This document shows, piece by piece, positions 28,059 through 38,000 of a stretch of 64,000 bases of DNA; position 1 is the stretch's first letter, and every line of letters starts with the position of its first letter. The stretch is from CBDDKZ01 sp965230415 (GTDB taxonomy: Bacteria; Bacteroidota; Bacteroidia; Cytophagales; JAAEPT01). The translations under genes were made by a program, and so were the position numbers. Below the pieces are notes generated by a model that worked only from the letters and a program-made list of their open reading frames with translations, was not told where the DNA came from and ran no database searches. The DNA is taken from assembly GCA_965230415.1 (NCBI GenBank), contig CBDDKZ010000005.1:5208001-5272000 (forward strand), in the 5' to 3' direction.

Positions 28059-28469
28059 ATGCATGATATTAATTCAAGAGTCGATATAGAACGCTTAGTA
28101 GATAAGTTTTATGAAGAGGCAAGAAAAAACACCTATTTAGGGCCCATTTTCGAAGAAAAAATAGGAAAGCTATGGTTTTTACATCTCGATACGATGTACC
28201 GGTTTTGGTCCACACTTCTTTTAGGAGAGCAGAGTTATTTTGGCAAACCATTTCCTAAGCACCTGCCTTTAATTCTGGAGGATAAACACTTCGATGAATG
28301 GTTAAGTTTGTTTAATAGAACGATAGACGGACTTTTTAAAGGTAATAAAGCCGAAGAAGCTAAACAAAAGGCTACAAACATACTTAATTCCTTTCGTAAC
28401 CGCTACCACAAGAAATTGGGTGATGTTCCTGAAAATTGGGGTGAAACAGCACATATTTACTCAGATTGA
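28059..28469 (+). CDS. Group III truncated haemoglobin
   Basis: A 136-residue single-domain globin, the usual size for the TrHbIII class. The N-terminal 'IERLVDKFYEEARKNTYLGPIF' helix, then 'FWSTLLLG....FGKPFPKHLPL' and 'HFDEWLSLF' are the group III landmarks. The proximal haem ligand should be His68 or His77; I cannot decide which by eye. These cytosolic proteins bind oxygen or NO and are linked to NO or peroxide detoxification, but their exact role is unsettled. A near -7 box (TACCTTTT) lies at 28034-28041. The 3' end overlaps by 13 bp with the convergent gene at 28457-28714. Confidence 0.9.
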   Translation: MHDINSRVDIERLVDKFYEEARKNTYLGPIFEEKIGKLWFLHLDTMYRFWSTLLLGEQSYFGKPFPKHLPLILEDKHFDEWLSLFNRTIDGLFKGNKAEEAKQKATNILNSFRNRYHKKLGDVPENWGETAHIYSD

Positions 28470-28714
28470 AAGAGTATGTCCCTGTAATCCTCTAGAGCCA
28501 ATTTAATGTAATATTTGCATTGCTCCCTATTACCATTGGCAAGCTTTAGTACACCAAGGCATGTTCGATGCAAAATGGATTCATGTTCTCCCACATTAAC
28601 GTCGTCGGCCAAAGATTGTAACAATGCTACTACCTCATTTCTGTCGCTCGCCGAAAACTGTAGTTGTACAACATTGATGACTTCCTGTCTTAGTTTGTGT
28701 TTCGCCATAAGCAC
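28457..28714 (-). CDS. Small conserved-looking protein, unknown
   Basis: An 85-residue, mostly helical acidic protein I do not recognise. It has no signal peptide or membrane segment. A second in-frame Met (residue 3, 'MAKHKLRQEV') is an equally good start. Features are 'SASDRNEVVALLQSLADDV' and 'LANGNREQCKYYIKLALEDY'. It lies tail-to-tail with the haemoglobin gene, overlapping it by 13 bp, and is the next gene downstream of the exported 142-residue protein, separated from it by a strong terminator. The coherent amphipathic composition and clean start argue that it is real. Confidence 0.65.
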   Translation of the reverse strand: MLMAKHKLRQEVINVVQLQFSASDRNEVVALLQSLADDVNVGEHESILHRTCLGVLKLANGNREQCKYYIKLALEDYRDILFQSE

Positions 28715-28732
28715 CTAATCGTGAATTTTTAT

Positions 28733-28768
28733 AAAAAAAAGAAGTTATCAAAATTTTGATAACTTCTT
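28733..28768 (-). terminator. Rho-independent terminator
   Basis: A perfect 30-bp palindrome (28739-28768, centred on AAAATTTT) is followed on the minus strand by eight T's. It lies about 45 bp after the stop of the 142-residue gene (28812), so it should end that transcript. Confidence 0.85.
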
Positions 28769-28811
28769 CCAAATCAGTTTAAAAACAACGAAATTATTTT
28801 TGGCGCTTATT

Positions 28812-29240
28812 TTATAACGTTGAATTTAAGAGACGGTAACCTTCACTGCTTGCCCTGGTCAACCAGTTCTTTTTTGAAATAGGTTCTATAGAAACTTTAG
28901 AAGTAACTTCGAAAACCTTTAACGTCAATTTCGTAATATAGAAATTAACATTCATGTATGTAAAATTCTGCTTATCGTCGCACTTAATCATGCATTCTAT
29001 AAGGTATATATTATCTTCTTCGTGTACTTTTATGGCAACGAAGCCTTCTTCACCCGAAATTTCTTCAAGCCGCTCCATTAAATGCTCATTGTTTATAGTG
29101 GCATTTTTAAGCAGTTTCAGGTTCTTATCAAATGAATCTGCTGTAGCTGTATGTACCGTACTAATCAACAAAGCAATAAGCGCAACAATTGACAAGATGT
29201 GTTCGATTTTTATATTGAAGTGTAATTTCATAGCTGACAT
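28812..29240 (-). CDS. Exported or membrane-anchored small protein, unknown
   Basis: A 142-residue protein I do not recognise. The N-terminus has a short basic part and a hydrophobic stretch (about 14-30, 'ILSIVALIALLISTVHTATA') that could be a cleaved signal or an anchor. A second Met at residue 4 ('MKLHFN') may be the true start. The rest is small, with three basic/acidic strands and two Cys ('ECMIKCDD'). It is followed by a clear terminator. It is the next gene downstream of the toxin-like gene, on the same strand, but with a 293-bp gap, so cotranscription is doubtful. An immunity role is conceivable and unsupported. Confidence 0.7.
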   Translation of the reverse strand: MSAMKLHFNIKIEHILSIVALIALLISTVHTATADSFDKNLKLLKNATINNEHLMERLEEISGEEGFVAIKVHEEDNIYLIECMIKCDDKQNFTYMNVNFYITKLTLKVFEVTSKVSIEPISKKNWLTRASSEGYRLLNSTL

Positions 29241-29533
29241 TGTATTTGATTTCCTCTATATATTCTAACGTGATGAACGTTAGGAAATTAGTCTTAAATT
29301 CACTAAACATAGGTTTAGTAGAGAACAGACGTTGTGTTAGTGATTTCTCTTAAAAAAAATGATCAGTATGCTATACTCAATAAGTATGACTTCACATTAA
29401 TACTCAGTGCAAATGACTTGTTAAGCCATTATCCACACTTTATCCACATACGTTATATACCTAGTTGTTCAGGATAATTTATAGGAATGGGGGACTAACT
29501 CAGCTCTAGGAAATACATCAAATTAAATCAGAA
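29241..29533. other. Intergenic region with paired DnaA boxes
   Basis: This gap holds two perfect DnaA boxes, TTATCCACA, at 29429-29437 and 29440-29448, in the same orientation with an 11-bp period. I saw no further perfect box or obvious 13-mer unwinding array. It also includes the promoter region for the 142-residue gene, though no -33/-7 pair is clear. Confidence 0.6.
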
Positions 29534-30946
29534 TTATAGCTCATCCAATGTAAATTGAGTTGCATTTCTTAAAACGTTTATTCCAATATTGCCATTATTA
29601 AACCAATCAATAGCTGCTTCCTTGGTTACGGCAACGCCTCCAATATCCATCAACAGTGTTTCGCTTAAATCAATGATACCACCTTTTGATGAGTGTTCGA
29701 CCGTTTTGTTCCAAAATTGATTTTCCCACGCTGTCATTATCACAATCACCTCTTTCTGACCGCTCTTTTTACTTACCAAATGTCCCATTTGTACATATTC
29801 GGGATTATCAAGAAACACATCATGTGTAAGTCCTTTTTTAGTTGTAGGTCGAAATTTCCCATTTGCAGTCAATAAAAACCGAAGGGGGTGCTTGGGATCA
29901 CTGGCTATTAGCCTTTCCGCATCTCTCTTAAACTTGCGCGTGTTGCTCCCTATCAAGGTTTTGAAAGACTTGTTCGTAACTGAACTCTTTATTGTGACTA
30001 CTGCTGTTTTTGTAATTTTTCTCCGTCTGACAGACTTTATAGATAGTTTATTCAGCTTACCTCCTGCCATGCCATCCACGTAATTGGAAATTGTTTCCAA
30101 CACTTTGCGAAGTTGCATCCCCGTTTTGTGATCTTGTTGAATTTTACTCAATTGCACGATTAAACCTTTAATGTAATCCACGTTCGCCCCCAAGGGTATT
30201 CCTTTTCTAAGCACATCAATCTTTGACGAAAATTTTTGATAAAACGGGTGTGCCAAAAGCTTACTTATTGATTTTAATTTGGGTCCTACAGCACCTGGAG
30301 TGGTAAATATTACATCTACCAGATAATCTTTTACGTCAGCTGGCTGATGTTGGAATTCACTTAGATTTAAAAAAGTGGTAAATTTCCTTATTTGGAATAA
30401 ATTAAACTTTGCCTTCGAAATTCTATAATTGAGTCTTTGAAATATCTTTTCACCTAATTTCTCCTTAAAAATACCGTACTTTTTAGCAAAATAGTTGGGG
30501 GGAAGTATCCTTTTTGGGCTTTTATATTCTTTTCCGGCAAACTTGACCGTAGTCGAAGTACTAACATTCATTTGTATCATAGACGAGTCCATTAAGGGCT
30601 CCGGGATGGAGTTCTTATTACCGGAAGAGGTGTCATCAATTTCATGATCCCGGCTAATTTCAGTCTTAGAATTCGGCTCTTTTTCTTCTTCCTTTGGTTG
30701 TAATTCTTCCGCTGAACCTAAATCACGATGGTCAACATTGTGTCCAGGAGTATTGACTGATGTTTCATCTGCCCCATTATCATTTTGGCGATCAATTACC
30801 GGCTCATCTTTTGAGTATGTTTGTATTACATTATTAAAAAAAGGGCTTGAAGTTCCTGTTTGTGAGTCAAAAAAAACACTTCGATTATTGAAAAAGCCGC
30901 CCTTAGTTGTTGAAGCAGGGCTTGTATTATTATTAGTTGTTTTCAT
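29534..30946 (-). CDS. Injection-system-type protein with toxin-like C-terminus
   Basis: A 470-residue protein without a signal peptide. The disordered N-terminus (1-115) has 'GGFFNNRSVFF' and 'SSPFFNNVIQTYSKDEP', resembling from memory the leader of Bacteroidota DUF4157-type cargo linked to extracellular contractile injection systems ('FF....IQ.K'), then an acidic Glu/Lys tract. The middle (about 130-370) is basic and helical with no known fold. The last 90 residues contain 'MGHLVSKKSGQKE' (His389), 'TAWENQFWN' (Glu408) and 'DIGGVAVTKEAAIDWF', which recalls polymorphic-toxin type 5 modules with a G-H and E-x(n)-N pattern. If so, it is a nuclease-like effector delivered into other cells. Neither similarity could be searched. 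No injection-system genes are in the window. Confidence 0.6.
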   Translation of the reverse strand: MKTTNNNTSPASTTKGGFFNNRSVFFDSQTGTSSPFFNNVIQTYSKDEPVIDRQNDNGADETSVNTPGHNVDHRDLGSAEELQPKEEEKEPNSKTEISRDHEIDDTSSGNKNSIPEPLMDSSMIQMNVSTSTTVKFAGKEYKSPKRILPPNYFAKKYGIFKEKLGEKIFQRLNYRISKAKFNLFQIRKFTTFLNLSEFQHQPADVKDYLVDVIFTTPGAVGPKLKSISKLLAHPFYQKFSSKIDVLRKGIPLGANVDYIKGLIVQLSKIQQDHKTGMQLRKVLETISNYVDGMAGGKLNKLSIKSVRRRKITKTAVVTIKSSVTNKSFKTLIGSNTRKFKRDAERLIASDPKHPLRFLLTANGKFRPTTKKGLTHDVFLDNPEYVQMGHLVSKKSGQKEVIVIMTAWENQFWNKTVEHSSKGGIIDLSETLLMDIGGVAVTKEAAIDWFNNGNIGINVLRNATQFTLDEL

Positions 30947-31221
30947 CTATACTATTTTCAGGTAATTAAAAGCCACTTAAGGCTATTCCCAGCCACTCGC
31001 GTAACAGATCAAGATTAAAGTGCTCGAAAGTACTATGTAGAAAAATTCAAGTGACATTTGACAATAGTGCGTGCTCCATTTGGTTATACAAGCTCCTCTA
31101 ATTTTTCACTATTATACTTATAGACTTAAAAAAAATCGTGGAATATTATCTAATTATTTGAATTACAACGAGGTACAAGCTCAACAAACTCATGCGACAA
31201 CACCAACTACTTTGAAGGCAC

Positions 31222-31839
31222 TTAGCTCAAACCATTATTTTTCATGTAAAACGTAAGCTCCAGAGCCGATCGCACACCTGTCTTTCTATTAATATTTTTG
31301 CGATGTGTTTGGATGGTATGATGACTCAGGTTCAGACGTTCAGCGATTTCTGATGTTCTATAGCCAGAGACTACTAGTCGTGTTATTTCCAATTCACGCT
31401 CTGTTAGTGGAGTAGCTGCTGACTCAGGTTTATTTTCCTCCGAAATCAAAGTTTCCATTACAAAAGGACAAAAATGTTTTTGGTTATCCAACACACTTTT
31501 CAAGGTATTATGTAATTCTTGTCCTGACGATTTTTTCAACAAATACCCAAATATGCCTAAGCGAAGGAAACACTTAAGATTCCGTTTGTTTGTACTTGAA
31601 GAAATTACAACAATTTTAGCATTGACCGGCCTGAGAATCCCCTCTAGTGCTTCCTTAGCATCCAAGCGATCTGAATCTTCAAGTATAATTACATCAAATT
31701 TATTCAGCTCTTTGATAGAATAATAAACAAACGATTCTTCCTCACTAATTAAAATTCCAGGATTAACGTCATGAATAATCTTACAAATGCCTAGCCTAAA
31801 AATAGCTTCTCCATGTATTAGGAAGATTTTTTTATTCAT
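31222..31839 (-). CDS. LuxR-type regulator with degenerate receiver
   Basis: A 205-residue NarL/FixJ-type protein. The C-terminal HTH is intact: 'LTERELEITRLVVSGYRTSE', then 'IAERLNLSHHTIQTHRKNI'. The N-terminal receiver fold is present, but its acidic pocket is not: the usual Asp-Asp after strand 1 is His9-Gly10, and the phosphoacceptor Asp aligns with Glu54 in 'FDVIILEDSD' (an Asp follows at 55). The conserved Ser/Thr ('VVISSS') and Lys ('YLLKKSS') remain. It therefore probably works as a pseudo-receiver or with altered phosphorylation. No histidine kinase is adjacent. It is separated from the divergent P-type ATPase by 416 bp; its targets cannot be inferred from context. Confidence 0.88.
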   Translation of the reverse strand: MNKKIFLIHGEAIFRLGICKIIHDVNPGILISEEESFVYYSIKELNKFDVIILEDSDRLDAKEALEGILRPVNAKIVVISSSTNKRNLKCFLRLGIFGYLLKKSSGQELHNTLKSVLDNQKHFCPFVMETLISEENKPESAATPLTERELEITRLVVSGYRTSEIAERLNLSHHTIQTHRKNINRKTGVRSALELTFYMKNNGLS

Positions 31840-32255
31840 TATGAAGCAAGATCATACCTTATTTATGTTAAAGAAACCGGAGTTATCACGCTAAAACGAC
31901 TTAACCCTATTAATTGTTTATTCATTGTGATCTACTGTTTTTATTAAGATAATACGCAAAAATATTATTTTTATTTAGATTAATTATAAATATAAAATTA
32001 CTATAGCGATTTTCCCAATACAATACCCAATGTCAGGTATTTTCATACCGCACGACAGGTACAGCAACCATTCAACCAAATAGACCTGTATTCCTGTAAA
32101 AACATATTCCATCAGTACCCAAGTGTAGTCTTTATTAAGAATTATTACTTTTTTGTGTGAATAAAATCAGTTTTCATCTTTTAAAGCATCATTAGCTTTG
32201 TATATTAAGCTCATTATGCACCTTACATGAGCACAAACCTTCAATTAAAGCGCTA
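31840..32255. other. Intergenic region, AT-rich
   Basis: A 416-bp gap between divergent genes. It is very AT-rich (especially 31930-32020) and contains the candidate promoter for the P-type ATPase (below) and a 9-codon ORF ending at the ATPase ATG. I see no RNA gene, repeat or longer ORF in it. Confidence 0.6.
32172..32200 (+). promoter_or_regulatory. Candidate promoter of P-type ATPase
   Basis: A perfect Bacteroidota -7 box TAGCTTTG lies at 32193-32200, with a weak -33-like TTTC at 32172-32175 (17-bp spacer, a little short). The predicted start of transcription is about 32207, giving a roughly 50-nt leader. Confidence 0.5.
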
Positions 32256-34940
32256 ATGTCTAATGATCTACACTTTTTCGATCTCAGTCCTGAAGTCTGC
32301 TTAACAACACTCGAAAGCACAGATTCCGGTTTATCTTCCTCACAAGTGCTCAAACGCAGGGCTAAATACGGTGCTAATAGTATTCCTGAAGCTCAATCCA
32401 CTCCCGCCTGGAAAATTCTGCTAAGTCAGTTTAACAACAGCATGGTGTACATCCTTTTAGGCGCTGTTATACTATCTGTCATTACCGGGCATTATGTAGA
32501 TGCCTATGTGATAATAGGTGTAATAATAATAAACGCTGCTATCGGCTTTGTACAGGAAATAAGAGCCGAAAGAGCGATAAAGTCTTTAAAAAAGATGCTT
32601 ATACAAGTAGCGAAAGTACTGCGAGATGGATCTGTTACCGTACTAGACGCTTCCGAATTGATACCCGGTGATATCATTTTCCTGGAAGAAGGCGATAACA
32701 TCCCTGCTGATGCCCGGCTCCTTGAATCTAAAAACCTCAGTTGCATTGAAGCGGCATTAACAGGAGAATCTTTACCGGTTAATAAAAACATTGAAACATT
32801 AGCCTCCACTACCCCTCTTGCCGATCAGTCGTGTATGTTACACAATGGCACTTATGTTAGTCGTGGAAATGGCAAAGCTGTTGTTGTAAAAACAGGTATC
32901 CATACATCTGTTGGGAAAATTGCAACGCAACTACATCAAATTGAAAGTGAACCCACTAATTTCCAAAACAAAACGAAGGTCCTGGCCCGTCAAATGGGTA
33001 TTTTATCCATTCTCTCTGCCGGGCTCATTTTCTTTGTAGGCTATTTCATTCGACACTTTCAGCTCAGCGAAACAATCATGATTACAATAGCGGCTTTAGT
33101 ATCTGCGATACCCGAAGGTCTGCCCGCTGTATTATCGGTGGTATTAGCCATCGGTTCGCATCGCATGGCCAAAAGCAATGCCATTGTGCGTACTTTTGCT
33201 GCTACCGAAACATTGGGCGCCGTTAATACCATTCTAACGGACAAAACGGGTACACTTACAGAAAATTCTTTAACAGTTGAACGCCTTGCGCTTCGGGATG
33301 GTACCATTATCAAGGTCTCAGGGAAGGGATATGAGCCGCTTGGCAACTTTCAGCTCGGTGATCGCTTGATGAATACAAACGACCTCCAGGACCTGGAAGA
33401 ATTCTTACAAGCAAGTTTCTTTTGTAATAAGTCCAGTGTATTTTATGACGAAGAAAAGTCGATATACACCATAAGCGGCGATCCCACTGAAGCCTCGCTC
33501 ATGGTTTTAGCTCAAAAAGCCGGCTACGATCAAACATTGCAAAGCAAACAGGTACAGCTCATTGATGATTTACCTTTTAACTCCACCAATAAATACAGGG
33601 CCAGTTTAATCAGAGACCACCACACAAACAAACTTTTACTTGTAGGGGCACCCGAGAAAATACTCACCAAATGTGTACTTGATGAAGCAAAACGCATTGC
33701 CATTAATGAGCAAATTAATACCTGGGCCGGTCAGTCGTTTCGTGTGGTCGCATTGGCCAACAAAAGCATCGCAAGTCAACAAAAGGCATTAGAAGAAGAC
33801 GCTATTCATGACCTTAACTGGTTAGGTATGGTCGCCATCACCGATCCTCCAAGGCAAGGGGTCAGTGAGTCCATTTCGAGTTGTAAAAAAGCCGGCATTT
33901 CTGTGGTCATGGCTACAGGTGACCACAAAAAAACGGCTACTGCCATCGCGAAAAAATTGGGGATTATCAATCAGAGCAATGACGTAGAAAACCAGGTATA
34001 TACAGAATCGGAACTGCTGAATATGCCGGATAGCGAGTTTGACAACGTGGTACGTTCAAGCACTGTCTTTGCTCGTTTGAGTCCATTCATGAAGCTAAAA
34101 ATCATTAGCTCCATGCAAAAACAGGGGCTCCTGGTAGCTATGACCGGAGATGGTGTGAACGACGCTCCTGCCCTCAAAAAAGCGGATATAGGTGTAGCCA
34201 TGGGCAAATCAGGAACAGATGTTGCCAGAGAGGCATCACAACTGGTACTTGCCGACGACAACTTTTCCACTATCGTAAAAGCCATTGAACAGGGGCGTAT
34301 TGTTTTCAATAACACCAAAAAAACAAGTTACTTTTTGTTAACTACCAATTTTGCCGCTACTATCACACTGGTACTCTCGATACTGGTAGGCTGGCCTTAT
34401 ATTCTGTCTGCGACGCAAATTCTTTGGGTTAACCTGGTTACCGATGGCTTCTTAGATATAACACTCGCTACCGAACGCGGTCATGGCAGTGAAATGAGGC
34501 AAAAACCGCTAGGAAAAAAAGAAAATATCCTAAGCCTTGATGTAATCCCCTTTATCATGATCAATTCGGTCATCATGGTCATACTTACCATGTCCGCATT
34601 TTACTTTGTACTACCACGAGGTATCGAAGAAGCAAGAACAGCAGCCTTTCTGACCATCTCCATGACGCAGGTTTTCAATGTTTTTAACATGCGTTCACTT
34701 TACCGTTCTGCTTTCTCTATAGGCCTGTTCTCGAACAAAATTTTATCATGGGCGGTACTATTATCATTCGGAATGCAGGTCCTTGTTGTCGTGGTTCCTG
34801 CATTTCAGGTACTCTTTGGCTTCGGGACACTCTCCTACCTCGAGATCATTACCATATTTGCGTTGAGTTCGTTCATATTATGGATAGGAGAATTATATAA
34901 ACTATTAACACAAAAGAAGGGCAATAATTCAACTAAATAG
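32256..34940 (+). CDS. P2-type cation-transporting ATPase
   Basis: An 894-residue P-type ATPase of the calcium-pump-like P2 class. Present are the N-terminal actuator with 'TGESLPV', the transmembrane-4 motif 'IPEGLP', the phosphorylation site 'DKTGTLT' (Asp329), the nucleotide-binding 'FNSTNKYRASL', the hinge 'TGDGVNDAPALKKADIGVAM', and 'LWVNLVTDGFLDITLA' in transmembrane 6. The length is standard. The motif set matches bacterial Ca2+ or Na+/K+-like pumps; the ion cannot be fixed from motifs alone. A 9-codon ORF (32227-32256) overlaps the ATG as TAATG, so weak translational coupling is possible. The next gene, an M1 peptidase, has its own -7 box. Confidence 0.95.
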   Translation: MSNDLHFFDLSPEVCLTTLESTDSGLSSSQVLKRRAKYGANSIPEAQSTPAWKILLSQFNNSMVYILLGAVILSVITGHYVDAYVIIGVIIINAAIGFVQEIRAERAIKSLKKMLIQVAKVLRDGSVTVLDASELIPGDIIFLEEGDNIPADARLLESKNLSCIEAALTGESLPVNKNIETLASTTPLADQSCMLHNGTYVSRGNGKAVVVKTGIHTSVGKIATQLHQIESEPTNFQNKTKVLARQMGILSILSAGLIFFVGYFIRHFQLSETIMITIAALVSAIPEGLPAVLSVVLAIGSHRMAKSNAIVRTFAATETLGAVNTILTDKTGTLTENSLTVERLALRDGTIIKVSGKGYEPLGNFQLGDRLMNTNDLQDLEEFLQASFFCNKSSVFYDEEKSIYTISGDPTEASLMVLAQKAGYDQTLQSKQVQLIDDLPFNSTNKYRASLIRDHHTNKLLLVGAPEKILTKCVLDEAKRIAINEQINTWAGQSFRVVALANKSIASQQKALEEDAIHDLNWLGMVAITDPPRQGVSESISSCKKAGISVVMATGDHKKTATAIAKKLGIINQSNDVENQVYTESELLNMPDSEFDNVVRSSTVFARLSPFMKLKIISSMQKQGLLVAMTGDGVNDAPALKKADIGVAMGKSGTDVAREASQLVLADDNFSTIVKAIEQGRIVFNNTKKTSYFLLTTNFAATITLVLSILVGWPYILSATQILWVNLVTDGFLDITLATERGHGSEMRQKPLGKKENILSLDVIPFIMINSVIMVILTMSAFYFVLPRGIEEARTAAFLTISMTQVFNVFNMRSLYRSAFSIGLFSNKILSWAVLLSFGMQVLVVVVPAFQVLFGFGTLSYLEIITIFALSSFILWIGELYKLLTQKKGNNSTK

Positions 34941-34944
34941 TGCT

Positions 34945-34952
34945 TATATTTG
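34945..34952 (+). promoter_or_regulatory. Candidate -7 box of M1 peptidase gene
   Basis: TATATTTG, a perfect TAnnTTTG, lies 57 bp before the peptidase ATG. No TTTG -33 element is at the expected spacing. Confidence 0.4.
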
Positions 34953-35008
34953 TCAGATTATGCGATATGCTTATTTTCACATCGAACATTTGACAAATCT
35001 GTTATCCA

Positions 35009-38000
35009 ATGACCGCAAACAAGTACTTTCGCCTATTAACAACGATGTTGTTTACGACTGTTTTTAGTTCTGCATTCGCACAAAACATGTCATTCGACGA
35101 ATACAGATCGGAAAGCAACCCTTATTATTGGAAAAACCGCCTGCCAAAAGCTGGTTATTGGCAACAGGACGTACATTATACCATAGAAGCAACGATCAAT
35201 GATTCTGCTAAAACCATTGAAGCCAACAAGTATGAATTGATCTATGTAAACAATTCTCCGGACACACTCACTTATGTCTACTTTCACCTGTACCAAAATG
35301 CATTTCAGCCAGGGTCGCATATGGAAAGCCTCTACAAAAACAATGGTAAGAAGGTCACATTCGGTCCGCACGAAAGTAAAAAGCTAGGCACCCTGTTCAG
35401 AAACCTTAAAGCTAATGGTAAAGATGTACAAACCGAACTTGACAATACAATCCTCAAAGTTTTTTTGAATGAGCCACTGCAGCCTGGCGGGCAGCTGAAT
35501 ATCAGCATGCAGTTTACCACTTATTTTGATGAAGGGGGCAGCCTGCGCCGTCGTATGAAAACCTTTGAAACCAATGACACAAGACATTTCGATGGCGTAC
35601 ACTGGTATCCTAGCATCGCTGTTTACGACCAAAAATTTGGCTGGACCACCGAACAGCACATGGATAAAGAGTTTTATGCAGACTTCGGTATTTTCGATAT
35701 CAAGCTCACCTTTGCCAACGATTACATCGTAGAAGCCACGGGAGAGTTGATTAATAGAAAAGAGGTGATGCCTGATGAACTGCGTCAGAAACTGGACCTC
35801 GAAAACTTCAAAAAGAGAAAAGGTCCTGTTTCTAAACCTGTCATTAGAAACGGAACTACTAAAACGTGGCACTTCATTGCGGCAAATGTACACAACTTTG
35901 CGTTCACCGCAGATCCATTATATCGCATTGGAGAAGTAGAATGGGAAGGTGTACGTGTTATATCCATGGTTCAGGAAATGCACGCACCAAGATGGCAGCA
36001 ATCAGCGGAATTCACCAAAAAAGTGATACAGGTATATTCCACGGACTTTGGTATGTATGCCTGGCCTAAAATTATCGTTGCCGACGCCAACGACGGAATG
36101 GAATACCCCATGATTACACTTGACGGTGGCTCCTACCCGGGGCACCAGGGCTTACTGGCACATGAGGTTGGACACATGTGGTTTTACGGCATGGTAGGTT
36201 CTAATGAAACTTACCGGGCACTTATGGACGAAGGTTTTACTCAATTTCTTACAGTATGGAGCCTCGACGCTATCAACGGACCTGTTACCGACTACAAAGA
36301 ACTAAGGTCCAAAAAAGAACTTAGCTACGCACAAAAGCACAGCAACCCACGCATCAATCGCTACGAAAAGTTGTACTACCCCTATGTCAAACTTGCTCAT
36401 ATGGGTCAGGACCACCAATTAAATACGCACTCCTCTGATTTTAACGGCGCCGTGAGACATGGTGGAGGCTACGGGCACGTCTATTTTAAGACGGGGGTTA
36501 TGCTTTACAATCTCCAATATGTGCTTGGTGAAGAACTGTTCCTCCATGCGATGAAAAACTATTTCAACACCTGGAAGATGTGTCACCCCTACCCTGAAGA
36601 TTTCAGGCAATCAATTATCAGCTATACCAAAGTCGATCTCAACTGGTTCTTTGACCAATGGCTTGAAACCACGAAGAAAATAGACTACGGTATTAAATCG
36701 GTTAAAAAGAACGACGAAGGCAATTACGACATCGTATTCTACAGAAAAGGGCGCATGCAAATGCCTGTCGACTTTATCGTTGTTAATAATAACAACGATA
36801 CCAGTTATTACCACATTCCCAATACCTGGTTTCAAAAATCTACCGAAGCCACTATTCTTCCCAAATGGTATGGCTGGGATAACATTAACCCCGAATACAC
36901 AGCAAACGTAAGCGTAACAGGTAAAATCAAAAATGTGATCATTGACCCCGAATGGTTAATGGCCGATATTGACTTGCGTAACAATAGCTGGAAGACCCGG
37001 GCACGCATGCAATTTGACCACCGTGTGCCCAACTACCCTAACTGGTATACTGCTGAACATTTCCACCACCCCGATCTTTGGTTTAATACGCTCGATGGTA
37101 TTCAGGCCGGCTGGCATTTTAATGGAAACTACCTCAAACAAACCAGCATCTACCGTTTCACGGCCTGGTTAAATACTGAAGTACTGAGTTACGAAAATTC
37201 TTTTTCGGAGAAACCTGTTTTCTCATTCGATCTTTATAACAGAAGTCAGCTAAGGCATATTTGGGACGAGTTTTACTTCGATGAATATGGTAGCTACAAT
37301 GTCGGACTTGCAAAAGCCGGTCTGTCGCTGGTTAAAACCTTCAAGCCAAAAGACTATCGCAAGCCTCAATATACACGTGTAAGCCTCAGTGCCGACCTCT
37401 TGTACCGTTACAATAACGATTACCTCATTTACCCTAGTCTATGGAGCAGCGAGCAGTTTAACAATTCCACCAATTTTAGAGTGGAACGCAAATACAGCTA
37501 TCATAAAGGTAGTGGCATCATCAACGCACACTACCGCATACCAGGTATGGACAGTGACTTTAACTATTCATATTTTGAACTCAGTGCGGTGAATACCACC
37601 AAACTCAAGAACCTGGTTTTACGTACGCGCTGGTACATACGACATGGTGTAGGTAATATACCCGCAGAATCTCAGTTGTACCTTACCGGTGCTAACCCTG
37701 AAGATTTGTACGGCAACAAATATACACGTGCTACAGGATTCATTCCTGATGTGCTGTACAAGGACCCTGTTAACAGCAATACCAGACTTCAAATGGGTGG
37801 CGGGCTCAACTTACGTGGACATGTAAACGAAACTAACTATGCACCATGGCCGTCAGCGACGAATTCGTTTTCACTTTCAACGCTTACGGGTACGAGCATA
37901 AGCGGTGAGCTCGATTTCCAACAACTATTTCCTTTTAAATTCCGAAAAATGAGAAACATCAAAAAGTACTTGTCACTCGCCACGTATTTATTCAGCGATA

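Noticed and set aside
31071..31256. Plus-strand ORF of 61 residues before the LuxR gene end
   Set aside because: It overlaps the LuxR 3' end in an antisense frame, has low-complexity content and no convincing start.
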